Assembly (NCBI GenBank): GCA_003254905.1
Contig: QANU01075873.1
Span: forward strand, 16,959 to 80,958
Length of the DNA stretch: 64,000 nucleotides
From: Nissolia schottii
Lineage: Eukaryota; Streptophyta; Magnoliopsida; Fabales; Fabaceae
Reading direction: 5' to 3'
The notes under the pieces are model-generated. The model was given only the letters and a program-made list of their open reading frames with translations. It was not told the DNA's origin and ran no database searches. A program made the position numbers and the translations under genes. Shown here one piece after another: positions 50,201 to 60,018 of this stretch (position 1 is the first letter of the stretch; each line of letters opens with the position of its first letter).

Positions 50201-53200
50201 CTGCCACCCACTTTTTGAGTCATGTTGAAAAGTAAATGGATTTCAAACTGTTTTACTGCATCACTAAATGATATATAGCCCTTTATTAAAACTTAATAAA
50301 ATTGATAACATTTTTTCCTCTTGGATATAGTTTAAGATTAGCACAAGGATTGCAATTCTTGGAGCTTGGTTGTAGCAGCACGGATCATGGTTTGTATCTA
50401 TTTTTTAATTCTTCCGTAGGAAATTGGAACCCTAAAGGCTTTATATTGAGTCTTAGTAGCTTTGTATACTGTGAAGCTTGGACACGGGACACAACATGGG
50501 GACACACCAACTTCAAAAATTTACAGGACACACAATCCAAGCTCAAAAGCCTTGTAGCCGAGTTTTCTTGTTTCTTTGAGAAGACCTAGGACATATTTCC
50601 TTTGTGAAAAATGAAGATACCTTGTCTAGTGTATGCAATTTCAATTCCAAGGAAGATCTCTAATTTCAAATTCAGCTGCTAACTTTTCCTTGAGAAGCTG
50701 CTTCTCAACCAAATTATCTCCCGATATGATAATAATGTTATTTTTTTAATAAAAGAAGAATTTCATTAAGAAGAGAAGAGAATTACATAAATAAGAGGAT
50801 AAGAGATCCTCTATACATAAGGAAGAAATAAACAAAAGTTGAAAAAGCTATCAATGGAGTAAAACTTTTCAATCTCTGAAAATATTAGAGAGGAAAAATC
50901 CTCTAAAGAGATTGTGAGCTTTACACCAAGCCGATGATGATATTATCAACATAGACAAGTAGAATAGTAACTTTTCCGCCTAGTGTATGTTCAAACAAGA
51001 GGGTGTGGTCTCCTCACTCTGTTTGTATCCTAATGATAACATTGTCTTTGTGAACCTCCTAAACCAAACACGAGGGGACTGTTTCAACCCATACAACGCC
51101 TTCTTCAGCCTGCAACACACTTTGTTGTTTTCACCAGTGACACCATTGCCATGGGGAAACTCCATGTAAACCTCTTCTTCTAGATCTACATGTAGGAAAC
51201 CATTTTTACATCAAATTTCAAATTGATGTAACTCCCATCCAAAAGGAGCAGCAAGGGAAAGCAAGATTTTCACAATGTTCATCTTTGCTGCTAGGGCGAA
51301 TGTCTCCTCATAATCAATTCCATGAGTCTGTGTATACCTGTTTGAAACTAATCTGGCTTTACGCTGATCTAATGTACCATCAGACTGATATTTCACTGCA
51401 TTTGTCCACCTGCATTGTACTGGTCTTTTGTGTCCTGGCCTCTGAACAACCTCCCAAGTTCCATTCTTTTCAAATGCTTTCATTTCCTCAATCATAGCTC
51501 GGACCCAATCCTCATCCTTAATTGCTTGTTGTACTGAGTTCTGGATTTGGATACAATCAATAGCTGCAATGAAACTCTGGTGCTATAGGGAGAGGTGTTT
51601 AGAAGAGACAAGTTGAGAAATAGAACACTTGGCACAAGTCCTTTCCTTTTCTCAATGCAATTGGTTAATCATCTGGGTTAGGCTCAAATTCTGATTGTGT
51701 AGTGTACAGGGAGTTTAAATAGCAATGGTACAGAGGAGTGACATTCATCTTTCATACAGAGACTTCTTAACCAAATCATAAGGGAATAGGGAGACCGTTT
51801 CCCTTGCAATATTATCGGTTACTCTTGCATCTATATCAGTTATACCTGTTTTTTCAAATTTCCCCCCTTTTTGCTAAAAATAACTCTCCTTTGTTCTCAT
51901 ATTTTTCTCTCTCTCCAATTTTCCTTTGGATAGGAGAATTGAAAAGTAGTGAGATTTTAGGACTAGAGGTCTTCTTACTAGTCTTGGTATCCAGTTTTTT
52001 GGGGCTTAAATGAAGCATTCGTGTGCAAGGTTGTCAAACTCGAGAGTTTAAGTAAACTCGTGGAGTCTCAGCAAACTTGAATCGTAAACTCGTATGAGTT
52101 TACATACGTAAAAAAATATGTTTTAAGCAATATAATTAGGAACTAAACTTGATTAAATATTGTATTTATAATTAAAATTGAATAATGTTAACTTTAAATT
52201 AAATTAATGAAAGAAATATCATGAAATACTCCTTAATGCATGACACTTAGTAGTTATGTCATATTTTATTCAGTATTGGTGTTATTTTATAGTTCAATAA
52301 AAGATAACTCAATTATGATAAATATATGAAATTGGCTAAATAAACTCAATATATATTATCTAATATAAACAAATTTAGGTAAGTATCTAAAAAAAAGTTG
52401 CAAAATTTGTACATTTTGAGATAAACTCGTAAACTCGTAGATAGATTTTAACACGTAAACTCGCAAATAGAATCGAGAGTTTACTTAAACTCGTACGAGT
52501 TTACCAAAAGAGAGTTTACATAAGTGTTAACTCGTTTCGTGTAGTAAAATTGTAAACTCGTAAGAGTTTACTCGAGAGTTTAATAACCATGTTCGCGTGG
52601 ATGTTATTGGTTGCCAATTACATATAATAATATGTAGATCTGGTTTGTTCTGTTTAATGTCAACATTCATTCTCTAGGTTCATCTATCAATGCCATGTCA
52701 CGACTTACATTGTGGGCGTTGAGATGTTCCCACCTCTCCCATTCGTTTTCTTGTTTTCACCATAGTTTTTGGTTTTTTTATTTTTTTATTTTTATAAATC
52801 TCTTTTCTGGGAAAAAAAGAATGTATAAATGATAAATCTATCCTATTTTTTAATTTTCTTATACATCAGTTGTGTTGTATAAATTTGGTATTTTGTTACT
52901 CTTGTAGGTATTGTGTGGCTGGAACAGTAGGACATAAATTAATGTCCGGTAAGTCTACCAAAATTGATCTGGACGACACCCGAATTGATGTGCGTTGCCA
53001 GGTACATATTTCTCTCCTCACCATTTTTGTATTGGGGAGACACACACGCAAGCAATTCAGTATTTTTATTTTTTTTATTTTTGAATATAAGCTTATAGAC
53101 CATCAAGTTTTCACCTGGGTTGGCAAAAAGTGTAAGCCACATATACATGTAAATAAATTATGAGACTGAAAATAAGGGGAAATTGTGAGGTCAGGAGTGG

Positions 53201-54574
53201 GTAAAAAAGCAAAATACAGAAGGGTTTCACTAATGCATAACTAACTGCTAAGCTGGTTACAAATTTGGAGAGTGAGCAGATGATGGATTCTGGTGGGGTG
53301 GGGAGTATTTGTATGGATAGAAAATGCGTGAGATTACGAAAGTAGTTGGAAGGCTAGTGGGGAAGTCCTAAGTCTCTGGAATATTCAGGTGTATCTTTTC
53401 TTTCTTGTACATATATTATCTATCGCCAGATCCGTTCTGGTATCAAACTGATGTGGCCAGTGCTCCATTAATATACCAGAGTTTTTTCATCTGTCAGCTC
53501 TGTAATGCCAGTTCCTGTCAATAATTCTTCCTAGTGGATAAAATAAGATGCCTAGTTAATGAAATAATCTATCTACTATGGTGTCTTGTGATTCATGTAG
53601 CCGACCCCACCTAGGGGAACAAGGTTTAGACAATATTGTTGTCAACAGTATATTGAAAGCAGAAAAAAAAAATAGCCTCTTCACTTCCTCATATTATTAG
53701 TGTTACTTTTTGAGTTTCATGCGATGAATTTGCAGCTGACATGATATGAGAGCAAGTGTACAACAGAAACCGTGTTTTATGTTTTCTTTCTTCTTTTTGG
53801 ATAAACAAAAAACTATCCTCTTGGTTTAGTTGAAGTTCGTGTTCCACTTTAACAAATGCTTTTGTCGTCTACTGAAATTCCTCCATTTGTCATTGAGTTG
53901 ATTTATAAACTTTATGTGCTTTAGAAATAAGAGCAAGAATACATAATAATATTCAAGTAAATGTTTTTCTTTTCTTGAAATGCTTGATTTCACCCAAAAA
54001 TAGTCATAATTGAAAGTACATGTTTATCAAATTCTTTATTGAAGAATGTGCAGTACAAATTGTAATAGATTTAATTAAGCTCATTTATCTCTGGATAACT
54101 TTGACTAGTGTTGTAATTTGACAGGTTCATCAATTGGCTTTCAGTCCTCACACCGATTCTAAAGGGATAATGGATCTAGTAAAATTTCTCTCCCCTAAGC
54201 ATGTTATACTGGTGCATGGTGAGAAACCTAAGATGGCTTCTCTTAAAGAAAGAATTCATTCTGAATTGGGGATTCAGTGTTATGATCCTACAAATAATGA
54301 AACCGTATGCGTTCCTTCAACTCGCTATGTAAACGCTGAAACCGATGATACTTTCATCAAAAGCTGTTTAAATCCCAGCTTCAAGTTTCAGAAATGTAAT
54401 TCAGTGGACATATCTACCTCTACTTTGACAGACGAAAACTTAATGCCTGAGCTTCAAGTGACAGATAATAGGGTCGTAGGATTTAGGGTTGCGGAGAGAA
54501 AAAACAAAAAGGCAAAGATTGTTCACCAGGATGAGCTTTTGCTCATGCTGGGGGAAAAGGAAAAGGAGGTTTAG
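33165..54574 (+). CDS. CPSF73-II: CPSF73-II (cleavage and polyadenylation factor 3-II, INTS11-like)
   Basis: Thirteen exons: 33165-33189, 33267-33444, 33559-33631, 34348-34465, 34928-35001, 37899-38035, 38513-38576, 39294-39359, 40725-40794, 42266-42370, 49980-50121, 52908-53001 and 54125-54574. Every junction is GT-AG and the phases agree, giving 531 residues. The protein is a metallo-beta-lactamase/beta-CASP RNA endonuclease acting in nuclear RNA 3'-end processing. Visible zinc-site motifs are [20 protein letters not shown] (formed across the exon 2/3 junction), YYAGH and VYTGDYNM. The beta-CASP part holds [75 protein letters not shown] and LVHGEKPKM. Plant homologues I know are about 80 residues longer. 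Here TAG follows LGEKEKEV, and the next codons (YVHCSV) still look like the missing tail, so a C-terminal truncation is likely. Introns 5, 8, 9, 10 and 11 contain many transposon insertions. Confidence 0.92.
35164..35473 (+). mobile_element. tRNA-derived SINE in CPSF73-II intron 5
   Basis: It has an A-box-like GGCACAGATGGCTAGG and a B box GGGTTCGACTCC, then a GC-rich body and a poly-A tail after GTATACCC. It is flanked by a perfect 11-base duplication TGTGACATAAT (35153-35163 and 35474-35484). About 310 bases. Confidence 0.85.
35645..35830. repeat. Dispersed repeat, copy 1 (partner at 50735-50935)
   Basis: Shares the order AAGAGAAGAGAATTACA, AGGA-AAGAGAT-CTCT, ACAAACAA-AAAA, CTATCAAT, TTTCCAATCT and GATTATGTGCTTCACAC with the segment in intron 11. 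The intron 11 copy abuts a Ty1/copia reverse-transcriptase fragment, so both may be retrotransposon 3' ends. Confidence 0.5.
35938..37530 (+). mobile_element. Degenerate Ty3/gypsy-like remnant with partial LTRs and gag
   Basis: A segment ending at about 36757 (GATATTGATATCACACTGGTATCC ... TCCCCTGTTACTGGTCTATAACA) recurs in part at 37432-37530, giving a partial direct LTR repeat. TGGTACCAGGGCTC at 36761-36774 resembles an initiator-methionine primer-binding site. Between them, one frame reads [14 protein letters not shown] and [15 protein letters not shown], followed by a frame shift and FREALIRRF, which fits the Ty3/gypsy gag domain. Protease, reverse transcriptase and integrase are missing. 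The left border at TGTAAGATAC (35938) is tentative. Confidence 0.55.
38893..39184. mobile_element. MITE bounded by (TA)n runs (Micron-like) in CPSF73-II intron 7
   Basis: (TA)n runs at 38893-38928 and 39164-39184 flank inverted arms: GTGAGTGAATTTTTCAACCA and, from the right arm on the other strand, GAGAGTGAATTTTCAGCCAT. Pairing continues through TTAGATTATATTTGTGTGG and TTGGATTATATTTATGTGG. MITEs residing in TA microsatellites are known in plants as Micron elements; assignment here is by layout. Confidence 0.55.
39930..40260 (-). mobile_element. RTE-type LINE fragment (reverse-transcriptase C-terminal part)
   Basis: Read on the minus strand, the broken frame gives [27 protein letters not shown] and [13 protein letters not shown]. 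This fits the segment after the reverse-transcriptase core of plant RTE LINEs (usually KLKGKFYRTA..LYGTECW). Several stops interrupt it. It lies in intron 8, antisense to CPSF73-II. Confidence 0.65.
41164..41228. repeat. (TA)n microsatellite followed by (GGGAGA)n
   Basis: An alternating TA run with a few TG steps, followed by GAGAGGGAGGGAGAGGGAGA to about 41259. Confidence 0.85.
41350..42125 (-). mobile_element. RTE-type LINE fragment (reverse transcriptase to 3' end)
   Basis: Minus-strand reading gives [20 protein letters not shown] (the region after the catalytic aspartates), then after a gap [26 protein letters not shown] and a tail like GRGRPKKTW ([12 protein letters not shown]). The tail continues as [11 protein letters not shown] in another frame. 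Frame breaks and stops show it is dead. It lies in intron 9, antisense to the gene. Confidence 0.7.
43018..43148 (+). mobile_element. SINE, left part, split by LTR A
   Basis: The left SINE half (43031-43148) carries CAACAATAAGGTTGTTGCCT and a decayed B box, ending GGATAAGGTTGTGGACATATAC. Its continuation begins right after LTR A at 49448. The outer duplication TTATTTGATGCCA is at 43018-43030, and its partner is at 49497-49509. Confidence 0.7.
43507..43536. other. Assembly gap (30 N)
   Basis: Thirty undetermined bases within LTR A. Any reading frame drawn across it is artificial. Confidence 0.99.
44874..44919. repeat. (TACA)n microsatellite in LTR B
   Basis: About eleven tandem CATA/TACA units; a shorter related run (TACATACATATG) is at the equivalent place in LTR C near 57072. 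Confidence 0.85.
45685..45945. repeat. Array of GTCATTCGAATGAC palindromes in LTR B
   Basis: About eight spaced copies of GTCATTCGAATGAC or one-base variants, centred on the perfect palindrome ATTCGAAT, with spacers sharing AAATTTGGCTCT and AATTCATGAG. They are 40-70 bases apart or in close pairs. Confidence 0.85.
47165..47675. repeat. Tandem array of about 170-base units in LTR A
   Basis: Three units, each running GGGTAAAAACGACGTTTTGG, AAAACTGTCATT, TTTTCATGAAAAATGAGCTTA, CTTGAGCCCTTCG, TTTTGATAACTAAAATTCCG. Open frames across it (minus strand, 47334-47658) are by-products of the repeat. Confidence 0.8.
47950..48540. repeat. Minisatellite of about 40-65-base units in LTR A
   Basis: Around ten copies of TTTCCTGCATGGTTTGAGGT followed by CTGCAGGGAAGGTATGACTA, some with an added TTAGGTATGACCAC or TTAGATATGGCTAC linker. 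The minus-strand frames here (47861-48423) simply translate the repeat. Confidence 0.85.
49443..49509 (+). mobile_element. SINE, right part, after LTR A
   Basis: TATACCCTTCTCAAACTTCA and GAGCCTCGTGCACTAGGCTG continue the SINE body broken at 43148. The 3' duplication TTATTTGATGTCA is at 49497-49509. The rebuilt SINE would be about 170 bases. Confidence 0.7.
50735..50935. repeat. Dispersed repeat, copy 2 (partner at 35645-35830)
   Basis: Same block order as the intron 5 copy (AAGAGAAGAGAATTACA, AAGAGATCCTCT, CTATCAATG, TTTTCAATCTCT, ATTGTGAGCTTTACACC). It abuts the copia reverse-transcriptase fragment that follows. Confidence 0.5.
50925..51570 (-). mobile_element. Ty1/copia reverse-transcriptase fragment in intron 11
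   Basis: The minus strand reads [62 protein letters not shown], then after a stop in the HQFDVKNAFLHG region [31 protein letters not shown] and a decayed YVDD region (LSMLIISSS). This is the classic N-terminal copia reverse transcriptase, disabled by stops, and antisense to CPSF73-II. Confidence 0.9.
52026..52591. mobile_element. hAT-like MITE with TAAACTCG subterminal motifs
   Basis: The left end CAAGGTTGTCAAACTCGAGA and right end on the other strand CATGGTTATTAAACTCTCGA are inverted repeats. The flanks TTCGTGTG (52018-52025) and TTCGCGTG (52592-52599) form an 8-base duplication with one mismatch, as in hAT elements. Many copies of AAACTCG/CGAGTTT, several in the palindromic form GTAAACTCGTACGAGTTTAC, crowd both ends around an AT-rich core. 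Length 566. Confidence 0.75.
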
Positions 54575-54727
54575 TATGTACATTGTTCTGTCTCTAGTAT
54601 ATATTGGTGACATATATGAATAAGTCTAAATCACAAATATGGCTGGAGTTTTTGGTGAGCTATCTGGAATAGAAACACGATTTCGGAGAACTACTTCTGT
54701 GTAGGATTCAAAACAACTACTAAATTA
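54575..54727. other. Probable CPSF73-II 3' flank
   Basis: Begins with TAGTATGTACATTG-like sequence that appears to continue the lost C-terminal reading frame for a few codons, then becomes noncoding. Confidence 0.4.
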
Positions 54728-55022
54728 TACTCCTTCCGTTTTTCAGTTCACTTTGTGTTGTGCACAAGTACTAAGAAAACGATTAAAAAACATGAAAGTA
54801 AAAAAAATTAATAATATTTTACACAATTACTCTTATTTTATATAGAGATAATAGAGGTAGGTAGAGTTATTAGTAATGTATCAACATAACAAAATGTTTA
54901 TTTAATAAGCGTATAGTAAGAAATAGAATAGTTAATGTGATATAAATTTAGAAAGTGGACAAATAATTGTTGAATTACTTAAATAGAAAGGTGGACAATT
55001 AAAAAAAAATTGGAAGGAGCAT
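54728..55022. mobile_element. Stowaway-like MITE
   Basis: Left end TACTCCTTCCGTTTTTCAG and right end AATTGGAAGGAGCATA are inverted. The interior arms pair loosely (TTCACTTTGTG with GAAAGTGGAC). Confidence 0.6.
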
Positions 55023-55040
55023 ACAAAAGCAGTGTTTTTG

Positions 55041-55202
55041 GGAAATGGATCATCTCAAGTGAAATTTTGGCCATGTGTTGTCTAGTGTCACCACTTATCA
55101 TTAATTTCTTTATTATGTTATGTATAAGGTTTGCATCATCAATTAATGGTGAGATATGATACTTAATATATGACCAAAATTTTATTTGAGAGGAACCATT
55201 CC
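55041..55202. mobile_element. MITE, family shared with 21787-21945
   Basis: Left end GGAAATGGATCATCTCAA and right end on the other strand GGAATGGTTCCTCTCAA. The inner arms contain AAATTTTGG and CCAAAATTT. The central TTAATTTCTTTATTATGT and TCAATTAATGGTGAGA match the first copy. Confidence 0.65.
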
Positions 55203-55827
55203 TTTTTTTTATATATAAGTTTCAGATTTGATTTTATTATTCAAAATTCGAGAAAGGAAGGATCGCTAAGTCATCAAGAGAAAGTTAGCTTGGCAAAGTA
55301 AAGAAGGATGCATTAAAAACTCCAAGGAAAATCCGTTGAGACAAATTCTTGCTTTTTAAGGGTGAAAAGTGCACCAACCCTCCCAAATTAAGGCATCTAT
55401 ACAAAATTAGGTTACATCAAATATCAATATCCTAGTATCATAGCATCAATACATCACAAAGGCTCAAAGGCACCACAAGAATGAATAGTAGATAATAAAC
55501 TAACAAGATAAACTTATTTCTATCACAATCCACTCCTAGACTTTGATATGACTTCATTGTATCTTAACAATTGTGCTGCAACCTTCTGGACTTCAGAGCC
55601 AACTCAATATTGCACTTACCTTTCTTTGTTAATTAACATAAAGTCCACCATGCAGCACCAGAACATCACATCGCTTTTCAACCACTAAACCTCATAATTC
55701 GTGCCACAAACATCAGTCGTACACCAAACTTGTCATATTTTCATCTTTCTTAAACTCTTGTCGTCAAACTTTGCTAACAAATCATGCACAACCACCTACA
55801 ATTAAAAATTTCTACCAAAGTATACTG
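55203..55827. other. Intergenic stretch upstream of LTR C
   Basis: AT-rich sequence with no convincing open frame. The target site of LTR C lies at its right edge. Sequence to the right of LTR C (from 62215) should be its original continuation. Confidence 0.4.
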
Positions 55828-56253
55828 CTTAGTGAAACACCCTTACTAGCTATTTACGCTATAGTCGTAAATACGCCATATAGGGTTGTTGTCTGCTTTG
55901 GTGGAGATTACTTATAGTCCTTATGCAGTAGAAAATAATTTCTTTAAGAAAGTATGAACCAGTTTGAAAATTCTTGTATACATATTCATGAGTAAATATG
56001 AGTCGCACGTGAATGGAATATATAGCAAACATTTAAGCCTCTTAGCATAACACTAGTACTCCGAAACATATAGAATGAACTATCACAAGCGAAGCATAAT
56101 AAGATTTATCACATAATCGGTCCCATGAAATCAATAAATTAATAATGTACATAATACAATTAATTACACATTCACACATAACTTTATACAAGAGGCGGGC
56201 TCATCCGTTGCGCCTATACAAGGGTTGCTACTGACTAAGCTACGGTCTTACTG

Positions 56254-56796
56254 CTATTCTTCTTTGGGATCTTCTTCTGGGTGGTCTTCTTCTTCCTTGG
56301 AATCCAACTCCATGGGGTCCTCCTCGTCAGAGTCCTCGCTAGTGGATGCTGTCGAAGCCATGACTGGAGAGTCATCGTCTTCCTCGACCTCACGGGGAAT
56401 CTCAGAGATCGAGGGCAGGTCTCGGTGTGCAGTGGAGGGTCCTGCCCCGGCATCGTGAGTACGTGGGGCTAGGCGTCGTCTGAAGAACGGGTTTACCCTC
56501 TTCCTTGGTCCTTGGCGGTAGCAGGGCGGTCGTGGGGGTGGTAGAGAATTCGGGTCCACGTCGACGTCTTTCTCGTATGGGGGAGACTCTTCGTCGTCGT
56601 TATCTAGGATGATCGGGGTAGCAGGCATGGATCCTCGGTCTCCTAATGGAAAGTAGCCACGTACTCCCATCGCAACCCTAGTACAAGGTCTTCGTGACGG
56701 GGAGCCGTACTCCGGTCGTGTCTGATCCATCGGTGCTAGGCTTGTCGCTGTCATCTGACACCATAAGCGAGTGGCGTGAGAACCATGCATTCTCAA
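56254..56796 (-). other. Acidic open frame inside LTR C
   Basis: A 180-codon frame that starts within the conserved stem-loop and ends in a strongly acidic tail (DSDEEDPMELDSKEEE, then DHPEEDPKEE). The middle is proline- and arginine-rich (PPPRPPCYRQGPRKR). No known domain was recognised. LTR D keeps a short equivalent after its stem-loop: TEDDESYFEDAEEPPAEP followed by a stop (61432-61487). This suggests the LTR family carries a small acidic coding or exon-like segment, or simply a purine-rich transcript region. Confidence 0.35.
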
Positions 56797-57899
56797 TGGG
56801 CATCTATAATGGTTACTACATTTCCTTGGCTCGGTTATGATCCAAGCCGCTCAGGAGATCTCTAAGTATCATGCCATTCTATAATCCCTAGTTCATTTTT
56901 AATCTTGCTAATCCTAAACTGCTTTATCTAAGTTACTAAGTGATGGGGACATCTAATCTTTACCCTAAGGGATTAGGAATTACCTATCGAGTTTGTTATT
57001 ATTCGTCATACTGTACTTAGGGGATACTAGGGCTTACTTCGGGCCCTCTTACTGTACATACCTTTATATATACATACATATGCAAACACACAATCACATT
57101 TCATGCAAGAGGGGCTTGGGGGTTCTCTTGCACGCCCTATGGCTGCGTCCTCTTCCGTTCCTTTGCTTGTCCATCATTCTCCTTCGCAGTATGTGGGACC
57201 GTTGTCCCTATTCGGGTACGACCCACTTACTATTACCATATCATCAGCGACCGGACATCGCTCTTTACTCGAGTGTTAGCTAACCACGACTGCTCGCAAG
57301 CATCTCTCATCGGCCGACGATTGGAGGTGACCATCCAGCATGCCAGATGGTGAGGAGCTGCCCTCGCGGCGTCACCAAGAGTGAAGCTTTACTTTGCTTA
57401 TCTCTCTCTTGAGCTCTTGCACGCCCCTTACCAGCGGCCTTAACTTTACTTTTCATAACTTGATCTTTGTACGCCCCTTACTGGCAGCCTTAACTTTCTT
57501 TACTTTACCTTTCTTTCTTTCTTGACATCCAGGTGAAAACCTGCATTCAGGCCTATGCCTGCTTTTCTTAATCTTTAGACCAGTTTACCTTGCAAAACTG
57601 GCGGGGGTTTGTCCAGTGTGGCATGCCAAGAGAGGGGAATCCCTATTACATAACTACGTACTTTTATTCAAGGTACACCGAACCCTTGTCGGCCGGAACC
57701 TTCTTAAGAAACATTCTTGTTCCTTAGGGTTCAATTATGATCTTCATTTACGTTAAACATTGCATTTCTAATGATCTAGTGTTGCCCTAAGGTCCTAGTA
57801 GCAACCGGGTCCTCATGATGCATGATAACATATATGTATAACTCATATCATGTATGGCACATTCAAATATATAAGGAAAACTTCATGTTGGAGTCTAAA

Positions 57900-58220
57900 A
57901 CCTAGGTCGTTCGAATGACACTCTCAGGTCATTCGAATGGCACTGGGATCTGGCTCTTGGGATGGTGCAAAAGGATAGTCATTTGAATGCCCCATGAGTG
58001 GTCATTTGAATGATTCTGGCCTTTTCTCTCTAAATCACTCAGTGAGGTTGTCATTCGAATGTCCAAGGCCAAAGCATTCAAATGACTTGCCTCTTTAGCC
58101 TTTAAAATTGCTAATTCTCACAACTCATTCGAATAACTCGTGGTTTTTAACACTTTGTTTCTAAAACATTTGTGGTTTATTCGAATGACCATTGGGGATT
58201 CATTCGAATGACCACTGACC
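57900..58220. repeat. Array of GTCATTCGAATGAC palindromes in LTR C
   Basis: About nine variants of GTCATTCGAATGAC spread over 320 bases, at the same relative place as the array in LTR B. More diverged than in B (for example TCATTTGAATGAT, CATTCAAATGAC). Confidence 0.8.
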
Positions 58221-60018
58221 TGTAACAGGTCCTGACGGTTTTTCTTGCTTCCAATCCTTGCACCAACCCATATTCATCACTCTAAACACACATACAACTT
58301 ACATATATCACCCAAGGGTGATTTAGGATTAGCTTTCCCCCACCTTAGAAGATGGTTGGGTGTTAAAGGGGAGAGCTTGGGAATCCAAGCTTTTGGGAAA
58401 CTTCAAGCTTAGCCAAGCTTGTGCATTGCTTAAGTGATTTTTTTGGAAATGATGATGGAGGGGATTGGCAAGGCTATGGCTTTTAGCCTTGGATTTGAGC
58501 AAAGGGAGGGAACAAAATGAAAGGAGGAAATTAAAGGAAAGAAGCTGCTAGGGGCTTCGGTGGCTGTGGAAAAAGGTGAGGAAAAATTGAATAAAACAAT
58601 GAAGGAGATGATAGGATGGTGAATAGTAGGAGGGATGGCTAGCGGTAAGGTGATTTGAAGGATGTAAGGGAGTTGTATGGTGGTGTGGTTGTGCATGACA
58701 GACCAAAGGAAATCTCCCCCAAAATTCATCCCGTGTTCAGTCGTATTTGGTCGTTTGCAGTGTCCGTGTTTCGTGTATGGTCGCCCGAAAAATATTCCGG
58801 ATGCGCTATTGTAACAACCCGACTTTTTCCTTCAATTAAAATGCTATTTAAGGAAGAATTAAAAATATAATAATAAGGAATAGTTGAGAGAAAAATAAAA
58901 TAAAATTCAAATAAAATTCAAATATTAATTTTATTTCTGTAATATTAGTTAAAAATAATCCTTTGACGATCTCGTGAAGCCCGGTGACGTTCGGATCAAA
59001 ATTAGGGTTTTATTTGTAATTTCCTTATGACTCACAGGAGTCTGTAAAATAGATGAATATGAAATTAAGTGTAAGAATATTTCATTTAAGATTTAAATAT
59101 TAACCGGGATAATTAATAGGTCATAACGGTATGCCCGGAATATTTTTAGGACGTCCGGACATAAACAATTAATGAACAAACATAACCTAAAACACACTAA
59201 GGGCAAAATTGGAAAACTAATTATGACCCAAGGCCATTAAGCCCACGGCCAACCTCCCAAAACCGAAGCCCTCATCCCAAAATTCCCTAAGTTTCCATTT
59301 CTTCAAAAACTTCCAAAAACCTAAAGCTTTCCAAATTTCTCCAAAGCTCCATCAAGTTGAAATCATCACCCTTTGTTCTTCATCACCTTAAATCACTCTC
59401 AAATCACTCAAGGAAGCAAGCTAGCATCAAGACTAGAAAGCATCTTCAAGAGGAATCCAAGAATCCAAGGTTCCAAACCTTAAAACTCCATAACCTAGGG
59501 TTTTACTCTTTCTTGACAAAGAAGAGTTCAAGCAAGCCATCAAGCTTCAATCTCATCATCATAATTCATTCTTAAGTCCCTAAGGAAGGCAAAGCAAGCA
59601 TAGTTGGTAAGTTTCATCCCTTGGTGAAGAACCAAGCTTCCATGGCCATATTTGCCCTAATTATGTCAAGTTTTCATTTTAGGTCAAGGAATCCTCAAGC
59701 AAGCAAGCAAGGCTTGATTTCATCTTTTCCTAGCATTAACAAGCTCTTGAGGAAGTGGGTAACCCTAGTTCCTCACCTCTTTGATGGTGGTTAAGTGTTA
59801 TGTGTTTGTATGTGTATGTATGTGAATTATGAGATTTTGGGCATAATTGTTAGAAATGAGGTTAGGACTTAGGGAGACAATTCTGAAGGGTCTTGTGACC
59901 TGGATTAGATGTGATTATTGTGTTGGAATTATGTGTGAGACTCATGTAGGGTTCCATGGAAGCAAAGGGGAGAAAATGGAAGAGATGAGCAATTCGGTTT
60001 GCATGTCTCGAACAGGGG

